From the NCBI RefSeq assembly GCF_004366635.1, contig NZ_SORN01000010.1, forward strand, positions 1 to 64,000: a stretch of 64,000 bases of DNA. Direction: 5' to 3'. A program made the translations under genes and the position numbers. The notes beneath the pieces were generated by a model. It ran no database searches and was not told the DNA's origin. It worked only from the letters and a program-made list of their open reading frames with translations. Shown here piece after piece: positions 13,931-22,322 of the stretch; the first letter of the stretch is position 1; the number at the start of each line of letters is the position of its first letter. Source of the DNA: Roseinatronobacter bogoriensis DSM 18756 (GTDB lineage Bacteria; Pseudomonadota; Alphaproteobacteria; Rhodobacterales; Rhodobacteraceae).

Positions 13931-13956
13931 CTGGGACCGGATAAATCCGGCCCCAG
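13931..13956 (-). terminator. Attenuator-like hairpin after rplL
   Basis: CTGGG and CCGGA pair with TCCGG and CCCAG around a short loop, with a one-base mismatch between the two stem parts. On the transcribed strand it is followed by only TTT. It begins about 42 nt beyond the rplL stop. The weak U-tract suggests partial termination between rplL and rpoB, which would give fewer rpoB than rplL transcripts. Confidence 0.55.
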
Positions 13957-13997
13957 TCCAGTTTTCAGTGGGTTGAGATGCTGTGCATCTCTCCCGA

Positions 13998-14375
13998 TTA
14001 CTTAAGCTCGACCTTCGCGCCAGCTTCTTCAAGCTTCTTCTTGATCTCTTCGGCTTCCTCTTTCGGGGCGCCTTCTTTCACGGCCTTGCCACCAGCTTCG
14101 ACCAGGTCCTTGGCTTCTTTCAGGCCCAGACCGGTGATGCCGCGAACTTCTTTGATGACCGCGATTTTGTTTGCACCGGCTTCGACCAGAACAACGTCGA
14201 ATTCGGTTTTTTCTTCGGCAGCAGGGCCTGCATCACCAGCAGGGCCAGCCATCATGACAGCGCCGCCAGCAGCGGGTTCGATGCCGTATTCGTCTTTCAG
14301 GATTGTTTTCAGTTCCTGAGCTTCGAGCAGCGTGAGGTTCACGATTTGCTCTGCAAGTGCTTTAAGATCAGCCAT
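13998..14375 (-). CDS. rplL: 50S ribosomal protein L7/L12
   Basis: 125 residues. The N-terminal dimerisation domain (MADLKALAEQIVNLTLLEAQELKTILKDEY) is followed by the alanine-glycine hinge near residues 38-52 and the C-terminal factor-binding domain with GLGLKEAKDLVEAGGKAVKEG. L7/L12 forms the ribosomal stalk that recruits EF-Tu, EF-G and IF2. It sits 72 bp after rplJ and is followed by two hairpins before rpoB. Confidence 0.98.
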   Translation of the reverse strand: MADLKALAEQIVNLTLLEAQELKTILKDEYGIEPAAGGAVMMAGPAGDAGPAAEEKTEFDVVLVEAGANKIAVIKEVRGITGLGLKEAKDLVEAGGKAVKEGAPKEEAEEIKKKLEEAGAKVELK

Positions 14376-14447
14376 TGTATCGTTCCATTCTGTTCAGGTT
14401 TGAGTGTCCGACGCGGGCGCGTTCACGCCACACGGGCCAAAGGTTGC

Positions 14448-14963
14448 TTATGCAGCTTCCCGCTCTTCGAGCGTTGTGAGGATGCTTGCAATATTCGAAG
14501 CTGGGGCGCCAATCGCACCGGCAATGTTCGAGGCAGGGGCACCGATGCAACCCACGATCGAAGCAATAAGCTCTTCGCGTGAGGGCATAGCTGCCACAGC
14601 TTTCACACCAGCCGGGTCAAGTGCCGACTCGCCCATTGCACCGCCGAGAACCACCAACTTGGGGTTCGCTTTGGCGTAATCCTCGACCACTTTTGCCGCA
14701 GCAACAGGGTCTTCGGAATAAGCGAGAACGGTCATACCCGTCAGAAGGCCGCTGATACTTGCACAGGGCTTTCCTTCAAGGGCGATTTTGGCGAGCTTGT
14801 TCTTGGCGACGCGTACAGCCCCACCCGCTTCGCGCATTTGCGCACGCAGGGCCTGCATCTCAGCAACCGTGAGGCCAACGTATTGTGCTACCACAACCAC
14901 GCCAGAGCTTTCGAAGATCTGGCCGAGTTCCTCGACCACTTTCTCTTTTTGGGCTCTATCCAC
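14448..14963 (-). CDS. rplJ: 50S ribosomal protein L10
   Basis: 171 residues from a GTG start (VDRAQKEKVVEELGQIF) with a GGAGAG ribosome binding site 5 nt upstream. L10 anchors L7/L12 dimers to 23S rRNA at the stalk base; the C-terminal helix ending SNIASILTTLEEREAA is the L7/L12 docking helix. Unlike many bacteria, rplK and rplA do not lie directly upstream. The preceding gene is an unrelated coiled-coil membrane protein, and a 309-bp leader separates them. Confidence 0.97.
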   Translation of the reverse strand: MDRAQKEKVVEELGQIFESSGVVVVAQYVGLTVAEMQALRAQMREAGGAVRVAKNKLAKIALEGKPCASISGLLTGMTVLAYSEDPVAAAKVVEDYAKANPKLVVLGGAMGESALDPAGVKAVAAMPSREELIASIVGCIGAPASNIAGAIGAPASNIASILTTLEEREAA

Positions 14964-15272
14964 AGGGTCTCTCCAATTATCGAAGGGTTTCCCCTCCGGC
15001 TCGTTTCGCCAGACTTGCGCCTGACATTAGGTCCGAACGGGCCTTCCCAATATCGCCCGAGGAAACCCCGGAAATCGACTTGTTCCACTCCCGTCTCAGG
15101 CAGGATTTATGATGTGACCATCACCCACCGTCTCGGACGAATCATCTGTGGTGACGAATTCGCACTCGTCCCCCAGACGGACGGGTGCTTAGCCGCTGAA
15201 GGCCACAATGCCAAGGGCAAAAATGCACATTGTCACATCAACATGAAAAACAGCCCCGTGAATACGCCTGCC
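14964..15272 (-). promoter_or_regulatory. Leader region of rplJ
   Basis: This 309-bp gene-free stretch should carry the rplJL-rpoBC promoter and the leader RNA. On the minus strand TTGGCA, a 17-nt spacer and CTAAGC around 15190-15220 form a possible but weak sigma-70 promoter. In other bacteria L10-L12 binds such leaders to repress translation. I could not fold a convincing L10-binding structure by eye, so regulation here is inferred from position only. Confidence 0.35.
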
Positions 15273-15596
15273 TTACTGGCGCGTGCCCTGCAACTGGCTG
15301 CGATAATATTCAGCCTCAGCGCGCGCTTCGCGCAATCCATCCATCGCGGCGGACAATTCAGCCTCGCATTGCGTCAATCTTGTCGTCAGGTCACGTTCGC
15401 GTGTTTCAACATATTCGATGGCCTGATCGCGGATTGACTCGGCTTCGTTCAATGCCTGCGCCATGCGATCCAGCTCTCCCAGATCCGACTGGCGCACCCG
15501 CGTGAAACGATGCAGCAGCCAGTTTGCCGCCCAGCCCAACGCAAAGGCGACAAACAGGATAATCGCGGTAACAATGACAAATTCAGTCCGGTTCAT
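15273..15596 (-). CDS. Small membrane-anchored coiled-coil protein
   Basis: 107 residues: a hydrophobic N-terminal helix at about residues 7-27 (FVIVTAIILFVAFALGWAANW), a short basic stretch (HRFTRVRQ), then a continuous charged helical region to the end that reads as a coiled coil (ALNEAESIRDQAIEYVETRERDLTTRLTQCEAE). It lies 68 bp downstream of the OmpA-BON gene and may share its transcript. It resembles short uncharacterised proteins of Rhodobacteraceae. No enzymatic motif is visible; function is unknown. Confidence 0.7.
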   Translation of the reverse strand: MNRTEFVIVTAIILFVAFALGWAANWLLHRFTRVRQSDLGELDRMAQALNEAESIRDQAIEYVETRERDLTTRLTQCEAELSAAMDGLREARAEAEYYRSQLQGTRQ

Positions 15597-15664
15597 CTGT
15601 TTCCCTCAGTGCAGGTTATACCCTGCTTGTGTCCATCGCGCATCGAAAACATGTCACGCAACGG

Positions 15665-17692
15665 TCATCTTTCTGGCCGTTCCGGCGGGCGCGGTGTCTC
15701 TCCCGCGCCGGTGTTCACGACGATTTCCAGATCTGCCTCGTCAGGCAGTTCAGTGTCTTCCTCTTCTACGGCCTCGACACCGCCTGAGCGTTCGGCGGCA
15801 GCCTCCTCTGCCGAACTTCCGGTCAAGCGGAATTCGATCCGCCGGTTTGCCTCGCGCCCGGCGGCCGTCGAATTATCGGCAACCGGAAACTCCGGCCCAT
15901 AACCTTTGGCGACGAAATCCGACACCAGAATCCCGCGCGCAGAAAGCGCGGCAACAACGGCCTCGGCGCGTTGCTGGCTGAGCCGCATGTTTGTTTCAAG
16001 CCGGCCCTGGCTGTCTGTATGCCCAGCAACCTCCAACTCCAACCGCCCGCAGTCGCGCAAAATCTCGGCGATTTCATCAACGACCCGCCCCGCATCCGAC
16101 ACGATGGAAGCAGAACCGGGGTCAAAGGTGATCTGCTGCTCTGCCAGCACCTCTTTTATCCATGCTTCACAGCGCGCCGGTGAAGGCTGCATCGCGACGG
16201 GGTCAAACCTCTCATCATACCGGATGTTAAGATTGAACACAGCCCCGCGCCCAAGCTTTTCCGCCACAGATCGCGATATCTTGTCAGATGCCGATGCATC
16301 CCCCGAGACGCCGGTGATGTCGAACCGGTCAGCGCGAACGCGGACCTGCCCATATTCCAACTGCGCAAGCGTATCTACGGCCAGCAACGCACGCACGGGC
16401 CACCCTTCGGGCAAGTCCGGGTCAATTCGTGCATTGATACGCACTGCGTTCAGGCCGAATTCACTGCGCGCGACCGTATGCACCGCATCGCGCAGACGCT
16501 CGTCGGTCAGCTGTCCGCGCAGCAGGACGACCCCATCTTCACCCCTGCTGGCAACAAATTCGGTAACCGCGTCCTCGCGCCCTGTGTCCTCCCCCACTTC
16601 GGGGGGAAGGCGCGCGGCATCAAGCGAGAAGACTTCGGGCAAGACGCGTTCCAGGTCTGCCGCCACACGATCCAGATCTTCAGGCGCAACAGAATGCGCA
16701 ACCAGCAGCGATACATCTGTATCTGCGATGGTCACGCTGCCCCGCCCCAATTCGCTAAGCGCTTTTATCGCTTCTGTCGCAGCCACCTGCCAACGCGGCG
16801 ACGGGCTGCCCAGACCGATGGTGCAATCTATCACACCTTGCGCACCGGCGGCACGGCCGCTGCGCAAGATAGCCATGCGTGCTTCGGTCGTGTCGGCGGA
16901 ACATGCGTCAAAGCGTGCGCCATCCTCCTCGATCACGAAGCGAAGGGTGAAGGGCGTAATAACCGGGCGCGGCGCAGAGATGTTGATGCTGGCAATCAAG
17001 CCACGAGGCCGGTCGCGCATGAGTTTCTCGCGCATCTCATCGCGCTGACGCTCGCTATCGGCCAGCCCGGTCACTTCGATCTGGTCCGCGGCGATAGAAA
17101 TCTTGCTGGCGGGGATAAGGGCAAGCGCTTCCAACCCAAAAGACACCGCCTGTTCCCAGCCATGCGGAACGGGGTGATTGGCCGATTCAAGCATATTAAC
17201 GACCGAAATCTCAGGGTCTATGCGTTCGATGCGGGACACGATGGAGGCGGTGTCAAACCCTGTCGGGATCAGCCCGATCACCGAGACATCCAGACCATTG
17301 CGCAGAATTTCCATCAGGAATCGCGGCGCGGCGATTTGCATGGACGGGGCAACTTGCACATCGTCGATCACACGTTCCGCAGCGACCACAGTCGACACGA
17401 TGCTCAGGGCGCGAAAGCGGGCCGCCTCATTCTCGGCCTCGCCGCGCAGGCTAAGCAACAGCCCGTCTGTCTGCACATCAGCCCAGTGCAACCCGTTTTC
17501 GGCAAGCGCGTCGCGCGCGTCGCGTTCCACCACATGCTCGATCCCGCGCACGGCAAGATTTGCCGCCCCAAAGGACATCAGAATCGCCAGCGCAAAGATC
17601 GCGACCATCATGATATAGCCCTTCAGGGGCCCCATATCAGCGGGCTGGAATGCGCGCATTTTCTGCGCGACATGTAACAGTCTGTCTTTCAT
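15665..17692 (-). CDS. OmpA-family protein with repeated BON-like domains
   Basis: 675 residues. A transmembrane helix at about 27-49 (GYIMMVAIFALAILMSFGAANLAV) anchors the protein. Several segments with a BON-like pattern follow, the first at about 57-115 (ending AERVIDDVQVAPS) and later ones around KISIAADQIEVTGLADS, GSVTIADTDVSLL and GQVRVRADRFDITGVSGDA. The last 130 residues are an OmpA peptidoglycan-binding domain (ITFDPGSASI, then EVAGHTDSQGRLETNMRLSQQRA, then NRRIEFRLT). A likely role is linking the inner membrane to peptidoglycan. The acidic tail EEEDTELPDEADLE is unusual. Partners are unknown. Confidence 0.8.
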   Translation of the reverse strand: MKDRLLHVAQKMRAFQPADMGPLKGYIMMVAIFALAILMSFGAANLAVRGIEHVVERDARDALAENGLHWADVQTDGLLLSLRGEAENEAARFRALSIVSTVVAAERVIDDVQVAPSMQIAAPRFLMEILRNGLDVSVIGLIPTGFDTASIVSRIERIDPEISVVNMLESANHPVPHGWEQAVSFGLEALALIPASKISIAADQIEVTGLADSERQRDEMREKLMRDRPRGLIASINISAPRPVITPFTLRFVIEEDGARFDACSADTTEARMAILRSGRAAGAQGVIDCTIGLGSPSPRWQVAATEAIKALSELGRGSVTIADTDVSLLVAHSVAPEDLDRVAADLERVLPEVFSLDAARLPPEVGEDTGREDAVTEFVASRGEDGVVLLRGQLTDERLRDAVHTVARSEFGLNAVRINARIDPDLPEGWPVRALLAVDTLAQLEYGQVRVRADRFDITGVSGDASASDKISRSVAEKLGRGAVFNLNIRYDERFDPVAMQPSPARCEAWIKEVLAEQQITFDPGSASIVSDAGRVVDEIAEILRDCGRLELEVAGHTDSQGRLETNMRLSQQRAEAVVAALSARGILVSDFVAKGYGPEFPVADNSTAAGREANRRIEFRLTGSSAEEAAAERSGGVEAVEEEDTELPDEADLEIVVNTGAGETPRPPERPER

Positions 17693-17727
17693 GCCGATCC
17701 CCTAGCGCCTTGGTGCAGCGGGCGCAA

Positions 17728-18708
17728 TCACACGAAAATGGTGATGGCAAGAAACAGCGCAGCCAACAAGCCCGCGTCACGGTTTGAGCGGAACAGACGC
17801 AAGCACATTTGCGTGTTGTTGATATCCAGTTTGCCAAGCTGCCAGTTCATGTGCCAGCCCATCGCCCATGCCCCTGCAAGCCCCAACGACATTTTCAACG
17901 GGTTTGCCAATGGGGCAAGTGCGTAGATTACCGACAGCGACATCAACACAACTGTCACGACCAGAAATCCGCGCAACCATGTCTCTGTATTCTCGGCAAA
18001 CAGGCGCGCGGTGGATTTCACGCCGATCAATTCATCATCTTCACGGTCCATATGCGCGTAGATCGTGTCATAGAACAGCGTCCAGCTTATCCCCGCCAGA
18101 TACAGAAACAACGCAGGCAAACCGATGGAGCCGGTCTGTGCGGTCCAGGCCAGAAGCGCGCCCCAGTTAAAGGCCAGCCCCAGAAAAACCTGAGGCCACC
18201 ATGTAAACCGTTTGGCAAAAGGGTAGATCGCCACCAACCCCAGCGACAACACCCCAAGGCCAATCGCCGCCCAGTTGAACGTAAACAGAATCAGCGCGGC
18301 AATGCCCGCCTGCACCGCCATCCAGATTCCCGCCTGCCGCAGCGTGACCTGCCCGGAGGGGATGGGTCGCGAACGGGTGCGGGCAACTTTGTCGTCAATA
18401 TCGCGGTCGGTAATGTCATTCCATGTGCACCCCGCGCCGCGCATCAGAAAGGCACCCAGCGCACAGCCAGCGAATATCCAGATTGTCAGCCAGCCAGCAG
18501 TCTCGGGAAACGCGGCTGCGCCCAGAAACACCCCCCACCAGCACGGCAGCAACAACAGCCAGGTTCCAATGGGCCGGTCCGCGCGCGACAGGCGCAAATA
18601 AGGTTTTGCATTCGGCGGCGCGTATAGGTCCACCCAATTTGCGCTATAGGCATCCGCCACGCTGTCATCTTGGGCCGCACCCTCTGGCCTTTGGTCGTTT
18701 CCCGTCAT
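17728..18708 (-). CDS. ubiA: 4-hydroxybenzoate polyprenyltransferase
   Basis: 326 residues from the ATG at 18708. The enzyme attaches the polyprenyl tail to 4-hydroxybenzoate in ubiquinone synthesis. The first aspartate-rich motif is WNDITDRDIDDKVARTRSRP and the second DTIYAHMDREDDELIGVKS, with multiple hydrophobic helices between and after them. A 40-residue hydrophilic N-terminus precedes the conserved PYLRLSRADRPIGTWLLLLP. The minus frame stays open another 650 bases across rsmE, but that is an antisense shadow. The start is only 12 bp from the divergent rsmE start, so the promoters must overlap the opposing genes. Confidence 0.95.
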   Translation of the reverse strand: MTGNDQRPEGAAQDDSVADAYSANWVDLYAPPNAKPYLRLSRADRPIGTWLLLLPCWWGVFLGAAAFPETAGWLTIWIFAGCALGAFLMRGAGCTWNDITDRDIDDKVARTRSRPIPSGQVTLRQAGIWMAVQAGIAALILFTFNWAAIGLGVLSLGLVAIYPFAKRFTWWPQVFLGLAFNWGALLAWTAQTGSIGLPALFLYLAGISWTLFYDTIYAHMDREDDELIGVKSTARLFAENTETWLRGFLVVTVVLMSLSVIYALAPLANPLKMSLGLAGAWAMGWHMNWQLGKLDINNTQMCLRLFRSNRDAGLLAALFLAITIFV

Positions 18709-18720
18709 AGTCTTGGCCTC

Positions 18721-19455
18721 ATGGACAGCAGTATCATCCGTGCGAAAATTCGCCTCTTTGTAGAGCAGCCTTTGGGTCAGGGGCAAGGGATAGCCCTGTC
18801 GCAGGCACATGCGCATTATCTGGCCAATGTCTTGCGCAAGGGAACAGGCACGCAAGTTGCCCTGTTCAACAGTCGCGATGGCGAATGGCTGGCCGAGATT
18901 ACCGAAATCGGACGGCGCGGGGCCTTGGCAATCTGTCTGGGCCAGGCGGCCCCCCAGCGTATGCCCCCGGACCTGTGGCTTGTTTTTGCGCCCATAAAGA
19001 AAGCGCGTACTGATTTCATTGTCGAAAAGGCCACCGAGCTGGGCGCTGCGCGCATCCTGCCTGTTCAGACAGAGTTCACAAATTCCGAACGCATCCGGCA
19101 AGACAGGCTGCAAGCCCATGCTATCGAAGCTGCCGAGCAGTGCGGTGGCACCTATGTCCCCGAAGTGGCCGCGCTGAAACCCCTCACGCGCGTCTTGCAG
19201 GACTGGCCCGAGGGACGCGCCCTGATCTGGGCAGATGAATCGCTCGCAGATGCAGGTAAGCCCCCGGCCCTGCCCCCTGCCCCGGCCGCGATCCTGATCG
19301 GGCCAGAGGGCGGTTTTTCCCCAACCGAGCGCGCGAAACTGCGCGCCACGTCCGGCGTGCATTCCATGTCGCTTGGCCCCCGGATTCTGAGGGCCGACAC
19401 TGCCGCAGTCGCGGCCCTGACTCTGTGGCAGGCACAGCAGGGGGACTGGCCTTGA
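18721..19455 (+). CDS. rsmE: 16S rRNA (uracil1498-N3)-methyltransferase
   Basis: 244 residues from the ATG at 18721 (MDSSIIRAKIRLFVEQPLGQ). RsmE methylates U1498 of 16S rRNA using SAM. The N-terminal PUA-like region (HAHYLANVLRKGTG) is followed by the SPOUT domain with KATELGAARILPVQTEFTN and the SAM-binding loop IGPEGGFSPTERAKL; the C-terminus LGPRILRADTAAVAALTLWQ is typical. It diverges from ubiA and overlaps the next gene by 4 nt. Confidence 0.95.
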   Translation: MDSSIIRAKIRLFVEQPLGQGQGIALSQAHAHYLANVLRKGTGTQVALFNSRDGEWLAEITEIGRRGALAICLGQAAPQRMPPDLWLVFAPIKKARTDFIVEKATELGAARILPVQTEFTNSERIRQDRLQAHAIEAAEQCGGTYVPEVAALKPLTRVLQDWPEGRALIWADESLADAGKPPALPPAPAAILIGPEGGFSPTERAKLRATSGVHSMSLGPRILRADTAAVAALTLWQAQQGDWP

Positions 19456-20309
19456 TCCGCGAAGCCACCGCGACTGACGCGGAACAGATCACTGCGTTTC
19501 TGCAACCGCATATCGAAACGTCTATGTTTCTTTTGTCCAACCTCGAACAGCACGGAATCGGCACTTCGGACCATCCGCATGCAACACGGTATTTCCTGTA
19601 TGAGGCGGGCACAAAGATTCATGGTGTTTTCGGGGTAACCCAAAATGGCTATCTCATGTGCCAGCATCCCCGCCTTTGCCTTGCAACCGCGCGGGGCTAT
19701 CTTGCGCGTATCGAGGGGACAACGGTGCAGGGGATGACCGGAGATTCGGATCAGGTCAGCCAATTTATCGACGCCCTGCCCAGCCTGCGTGACACATGGC
19801 TACTGAACAGGGTAGAGCCACTCTTCACGCTGGACCTCGCAACGCTGCAAGCGCCCGTTTCCCGGTTGAGCCTGCCCAAGCAAAACGACAGCATGATGCT
19901 AGAGGGCTGGTTCGAGCAGCTTCTGATCGAGACTGGAATTGCAAGCGGTGAGAATACGCGCCACCTCGCAACCTTGCGGACCAGAGAGGCGATCGCGGGA
20001 ACTGGTACGCGTATATACTGCGGCGAGGATCGAGCGCCGATTGGCATGACATCCGTGAACGCGCGCGCGGGTGACTGCGTGCAGATCGGCGGGGTCTTTG
20101 TCCGGCCTGACTGTCGCGGCCAAGGTCACGCGGGCCGGATGGTTGCCGCGCAATTGGCGGAATTGCGTGACAGTGGCACACAGACTGCCGTTTTATTCGC
20201 CGCCTCGGACGCCGCAGCAAAAGCTTACACCCGAATAGGCTTCAGACGCGTTGGTGACTATCGCGTGGCCATGCTGAATGAAGCCTGCACCCTCGGAGCG
20301 ACCGCATGA
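19452..20309 (+). CDS. GNAT-family N-acetyltransferase
   Basis: 285 residues from a TTG start overlapping the rsmE stop (TTGA), with a GCAGGGGGA ribosome binding site just upstream; a GTG at 19425 is the alternative. The C-terminal GNAT fold shows the acetyl-CoA loop VRPDCRGQGHAGRMVAAQLAE near residues 217-237 and the final strand AYTRIGFRRVGDYRVAML. The N-terminal half (LIREATATDAEQITAFLQPHIETSMFLLSNLEQHG) is a second, divergent GNAT-like region. The substrate is unknown. Translational coupling to rsmE and to the next gene points to one operon. Confidence 0.82.
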   Translation: MIREATATDAEQITAFLQPHIETSMFLLSNLEQHGIGTSDHPHATRYFLYEAGTKIHGVFGVTQNGYLMCQHPRLCLATARGYLARIEGTTVQGMTGDSDQVSQFIDALPSLRDTWLLNRVEPLFTLDLATLQAPVSRLSLPKQNDSMMLEGWFEQLLIETGIASGENTRHLATLRTREAIAGTGTRIYCGEDRAPIGMTSVNARAGDCVQIGGVFVRPDCRGQGHAGRMVAAQLAELRDSGTQTAVLFAASDAAAKAYTRIGFRRVGDYRVAMLNEACTLGATA

Positions 20310-20830
20310 ACCTGATCCGCCCTGAATTGCGCGCCGTGCTGTCGCGCTGGTCCGAGGTTCTGACCGGGCTGGGCGTGGCGCTGTTTGGCCTTTGGGCCTT
20401 GCAGGCGCGCGGCAGTTTTTTTCAGTTTCTCGCCCTGCTTGTCGTTCTTGCAGGGCTTGGCATTGCGTTTATCGGTTGGCGCAGATTGCGCTTTCAGCGT
20501 GCTGGCGCGGGGCCGGGGGTCGTTCAGGTTGTCGAAGGCCAGATTTCCTATTTCGGCCCTGATGAAGGCGGTTTTATCGCGGTAAGAGATCTGGTGGAAT
20601 TGCACCTGATAGACGCGGCGCAGACATGGTTGATGGTCGCGCAGGACGACACGCGGCTGGAAGTGCCGGTTTCCGCCGCTGGCAGCGAAGCTTTATTTGA
20701 TGCCTTTGCCACATTGCCCGAATTGCGTATGCAACCCTTGCTGGACGCGCTCAATGACCCTGCCCCACCGCCCGCGCGCGCCATCTGGCTGCACCCTGCG
20801 CGGCGCAACCGTCATTTGAGGCTGCACTGA
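20306..20830 (+). CDS. Conserved membrane protein of unknown function
   Basis: 174 residues, overlapping the GNAT gene by 4 nt (ATGA). Two hydrophobic helices lie at about residues 18-34 and 39-59 and are followed by RRLRFQRAG, suggesting an inside-positive loop. A soluble C-terminal domain of about 110 residues then contains VVQVVEGQISYFGPDEGGFIAVRDLVEL. The layout resembles small conserved Rhodobacteraceae membrane proteins. No catalytic motif is visible. Confidence 0.7.
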   Translation: MNLIRPELRAVLSRWSEVLTGLGVALFGLWALQARGSFFQFLALLVVLAGLGIAFIGWRRLRFQRAGAGPGVVQVVEGQISYFGPDEGGFIAVRDLVELHLIDAAQTWLMVAQDDTRLEVPVSAAGSEALFDAFATLPELRMQPLLDALNDPAPPPARAIWLHPARRNRHLRLH

Positions 20831-20898
20831 GACTTGACTTGGGGCGGCGCAAACTCCAAGTCTGCCCCCTACACACGGACCAGCAAATCGGAGCGCTC

Positions 20899-22269
20899 AT
20901 GTCCATTCCCCAGACCGGCGGCGGGCCGATTGAAGACATTTCCCAACTGGCCGAATACCTCGCCCAAGGGTGCAAACCCAAACAAGACTGGCGCATCGGC
21001 ACCGAACACGAAAAGTTCGGCTATTGCCACGATACGCTGAACCCCTTGCCATATGACGGCCCGCGGTCGATCAGGGCCGTGCTGGAAGGGCTGCGCGATC
21101 GGTTTGGCTGGTCGCCGGTGCTGGAAGGGGACAAGATCATCGGGCTGGAAAAGGACGGCGCGAATGTGTCGCTGGAACCGGGTGGGCAGCTGGAACTGTC
21201 GGGTGCACCGCTGGAAACGATTCACCAGACCTGTGACGAGGTGAACCAGCATCTGCGCGAAGTGCGCAGCGTGGCGGACGAAATCGGCGTGGGCTTTATC
21301 GGTCTGGGCGCGGCGCCAATCTGGTCGCATGAACAAATGCCGGTCATGCCCAAGGGCCGCTATGCGCTGATGACCGAATACATGGACCGCGTCGGCACGA
21401 TGGGCAAGACGATGATGTATCGCACCTGCACAGTGCAGGTGAACCTCGATTTCGCGTCCGAGGCCGATATGGTGCAGAAACTGCGCGTGGCGCTGGCGCT
21501 GCAACCTGTTGCAACCGCGTTATTTGCCAATTCCCCTTTCCTTGATGGCAAACCCAACGGTCACAAAAGCTGGCGCGCCCGCGTCTGGCGCGATCTGGAC
21601 GCGGCCCGCACCGGCATGTTGCCTTTCGTGTTCGAGGACGGTTTCGGCTTCGAGGCGTGGGTGGATTACGCCCTCGATGTGCCGATGTATTTTGTCTATC
21701 GGGACGGCAAGTATATCAATGCCCTCGGCCAAAGCTTCCGCGACTTCCTGCAAGGGAAGCTGCCCGCCTTGCCGGGTGAAGTTCCGACTCTGTCGGATTG
21801 GGCGGATCATCTGACCACGATTTTCCCCGAAGCGCGCGTCAAGAAATTCATCGAAATGCGCGGGGCGGATGGTGGCCCTTGGCGCAGGCTATGCGCCTTG
21901 CCTGCGCTTTGGGTCGGTCTGACCTATGATCAGTCCGCGCTGGATGCCGCATGGGACCTGGCCCAAAAACTGGACGCGGAAACCCGCGATGCGCTGCGCA
22001 TCGCCGCGTCGGTCGAAGGGCTGCAAGGATCGGCAGGCAAGTTCAAGCTGCATGATCTGGCGCGCGAAGTCGTGGATATTGCCGAAGCGGGCCTGAAAGC
22101 CCGCGCCTGCCCCGGCGCAGGTGGAATGCTGCCGGACGAGACACATTTTCTGAATGCTCTGAAAGAGAGTGTCGAAACAGGTCAGGTTCCCGCAGATGAG
22201 TTGTTGCAGCGCTATCACGGCGACTGGCAAGGCGATCTGTCCCGCATCTATGCAGATTACAGCTATTAA
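20899..22269 (+). CDS. gshA: Glutamate-cysteine ligase, plant-type (class III)
   Basis: 456 residues from the ATG at 20899 (MSIPQTGGGPIEDISQLAEYLA). It catalyses the first, ATP-dependent step of glutathione synthesis. The sequence belongs to the GCS2-type family shared by alphaproteobacteria and plants: IGTEHEKFGY near residue 35, GANVSLEPGGQLELSGAPLETIHQTC and the segment MTEYMDRVGTMGKTMMYRTCTVQVNLDF. This differs from the E. coli GshA family. A perfect 11-bp hairpin follows the stop by 12 nt. Confidence 0.95.
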   Translation: MSIPQTGGGPIEDISQLAEYLAQGCKPKQDWRIGTEHEKFGYCHDTLNPLPYDGPRSIRAVLEGLRDRFGWSPVLEGDKIIGLEKDGANVSLEPGGQLELSGAPLETIHQTCDEVNQHLREVRSVADEIGVGFIGLGAAPIWSHEQMPVMPKGRYALMTEYMDRVGTMGKTMMYRTCTVQVNLDFASEADMVQKLRVALALQPVATALFANSPFLDGKPNGHKSWRARVWRDLDAARTGMLPFVFEDGFGFEAWVDYALDVPMYFVYRDGKYINALGQSFRDFLQGKLPALPGEVPTLSDWADHLTTIFPEARVKKFIEMRGADGGPWRRLCALPALWVGLTYDQSALDAAWDLAQKLDAETRDALRIAASVEGLQGSAGKFKLHDLAREVVDIAEAGLKARACPGAGGMLPDETHFLNALKESVETGQVPADELLQRYHGDWQGDLSRIYADYSY

Positions 22270-22281
22270 GGCCAGGTGCAG

Positions 22282-22308
22282 CCCTGCTTGACGAGCTGTC
22301 AAGCAGGG
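22282..22308 (+). terminator. Perfect hairpin between gshA and the acyltransferase gene
   Basis: CCCTGCTTGAC and GTCAAGCAGGG form an uninterrupted 11-bp stem around the loop GAGCT. No T-run follows, so it may be a partial terminator, an mRNA stabiliser or a protein-binding palindrome. It ends 14 nt before the downstream ATG. Confidence 0.6.
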
Positions 22309-22322
22309 TGCAATCACAACCT

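Noticed and set aside
18709..19362. N-terminal extension giving a 544-residue UbiA
   Set aside because: The extra part lies antisense to rsmE, has no family similarity, and a normal UbiA start exists at 18708.
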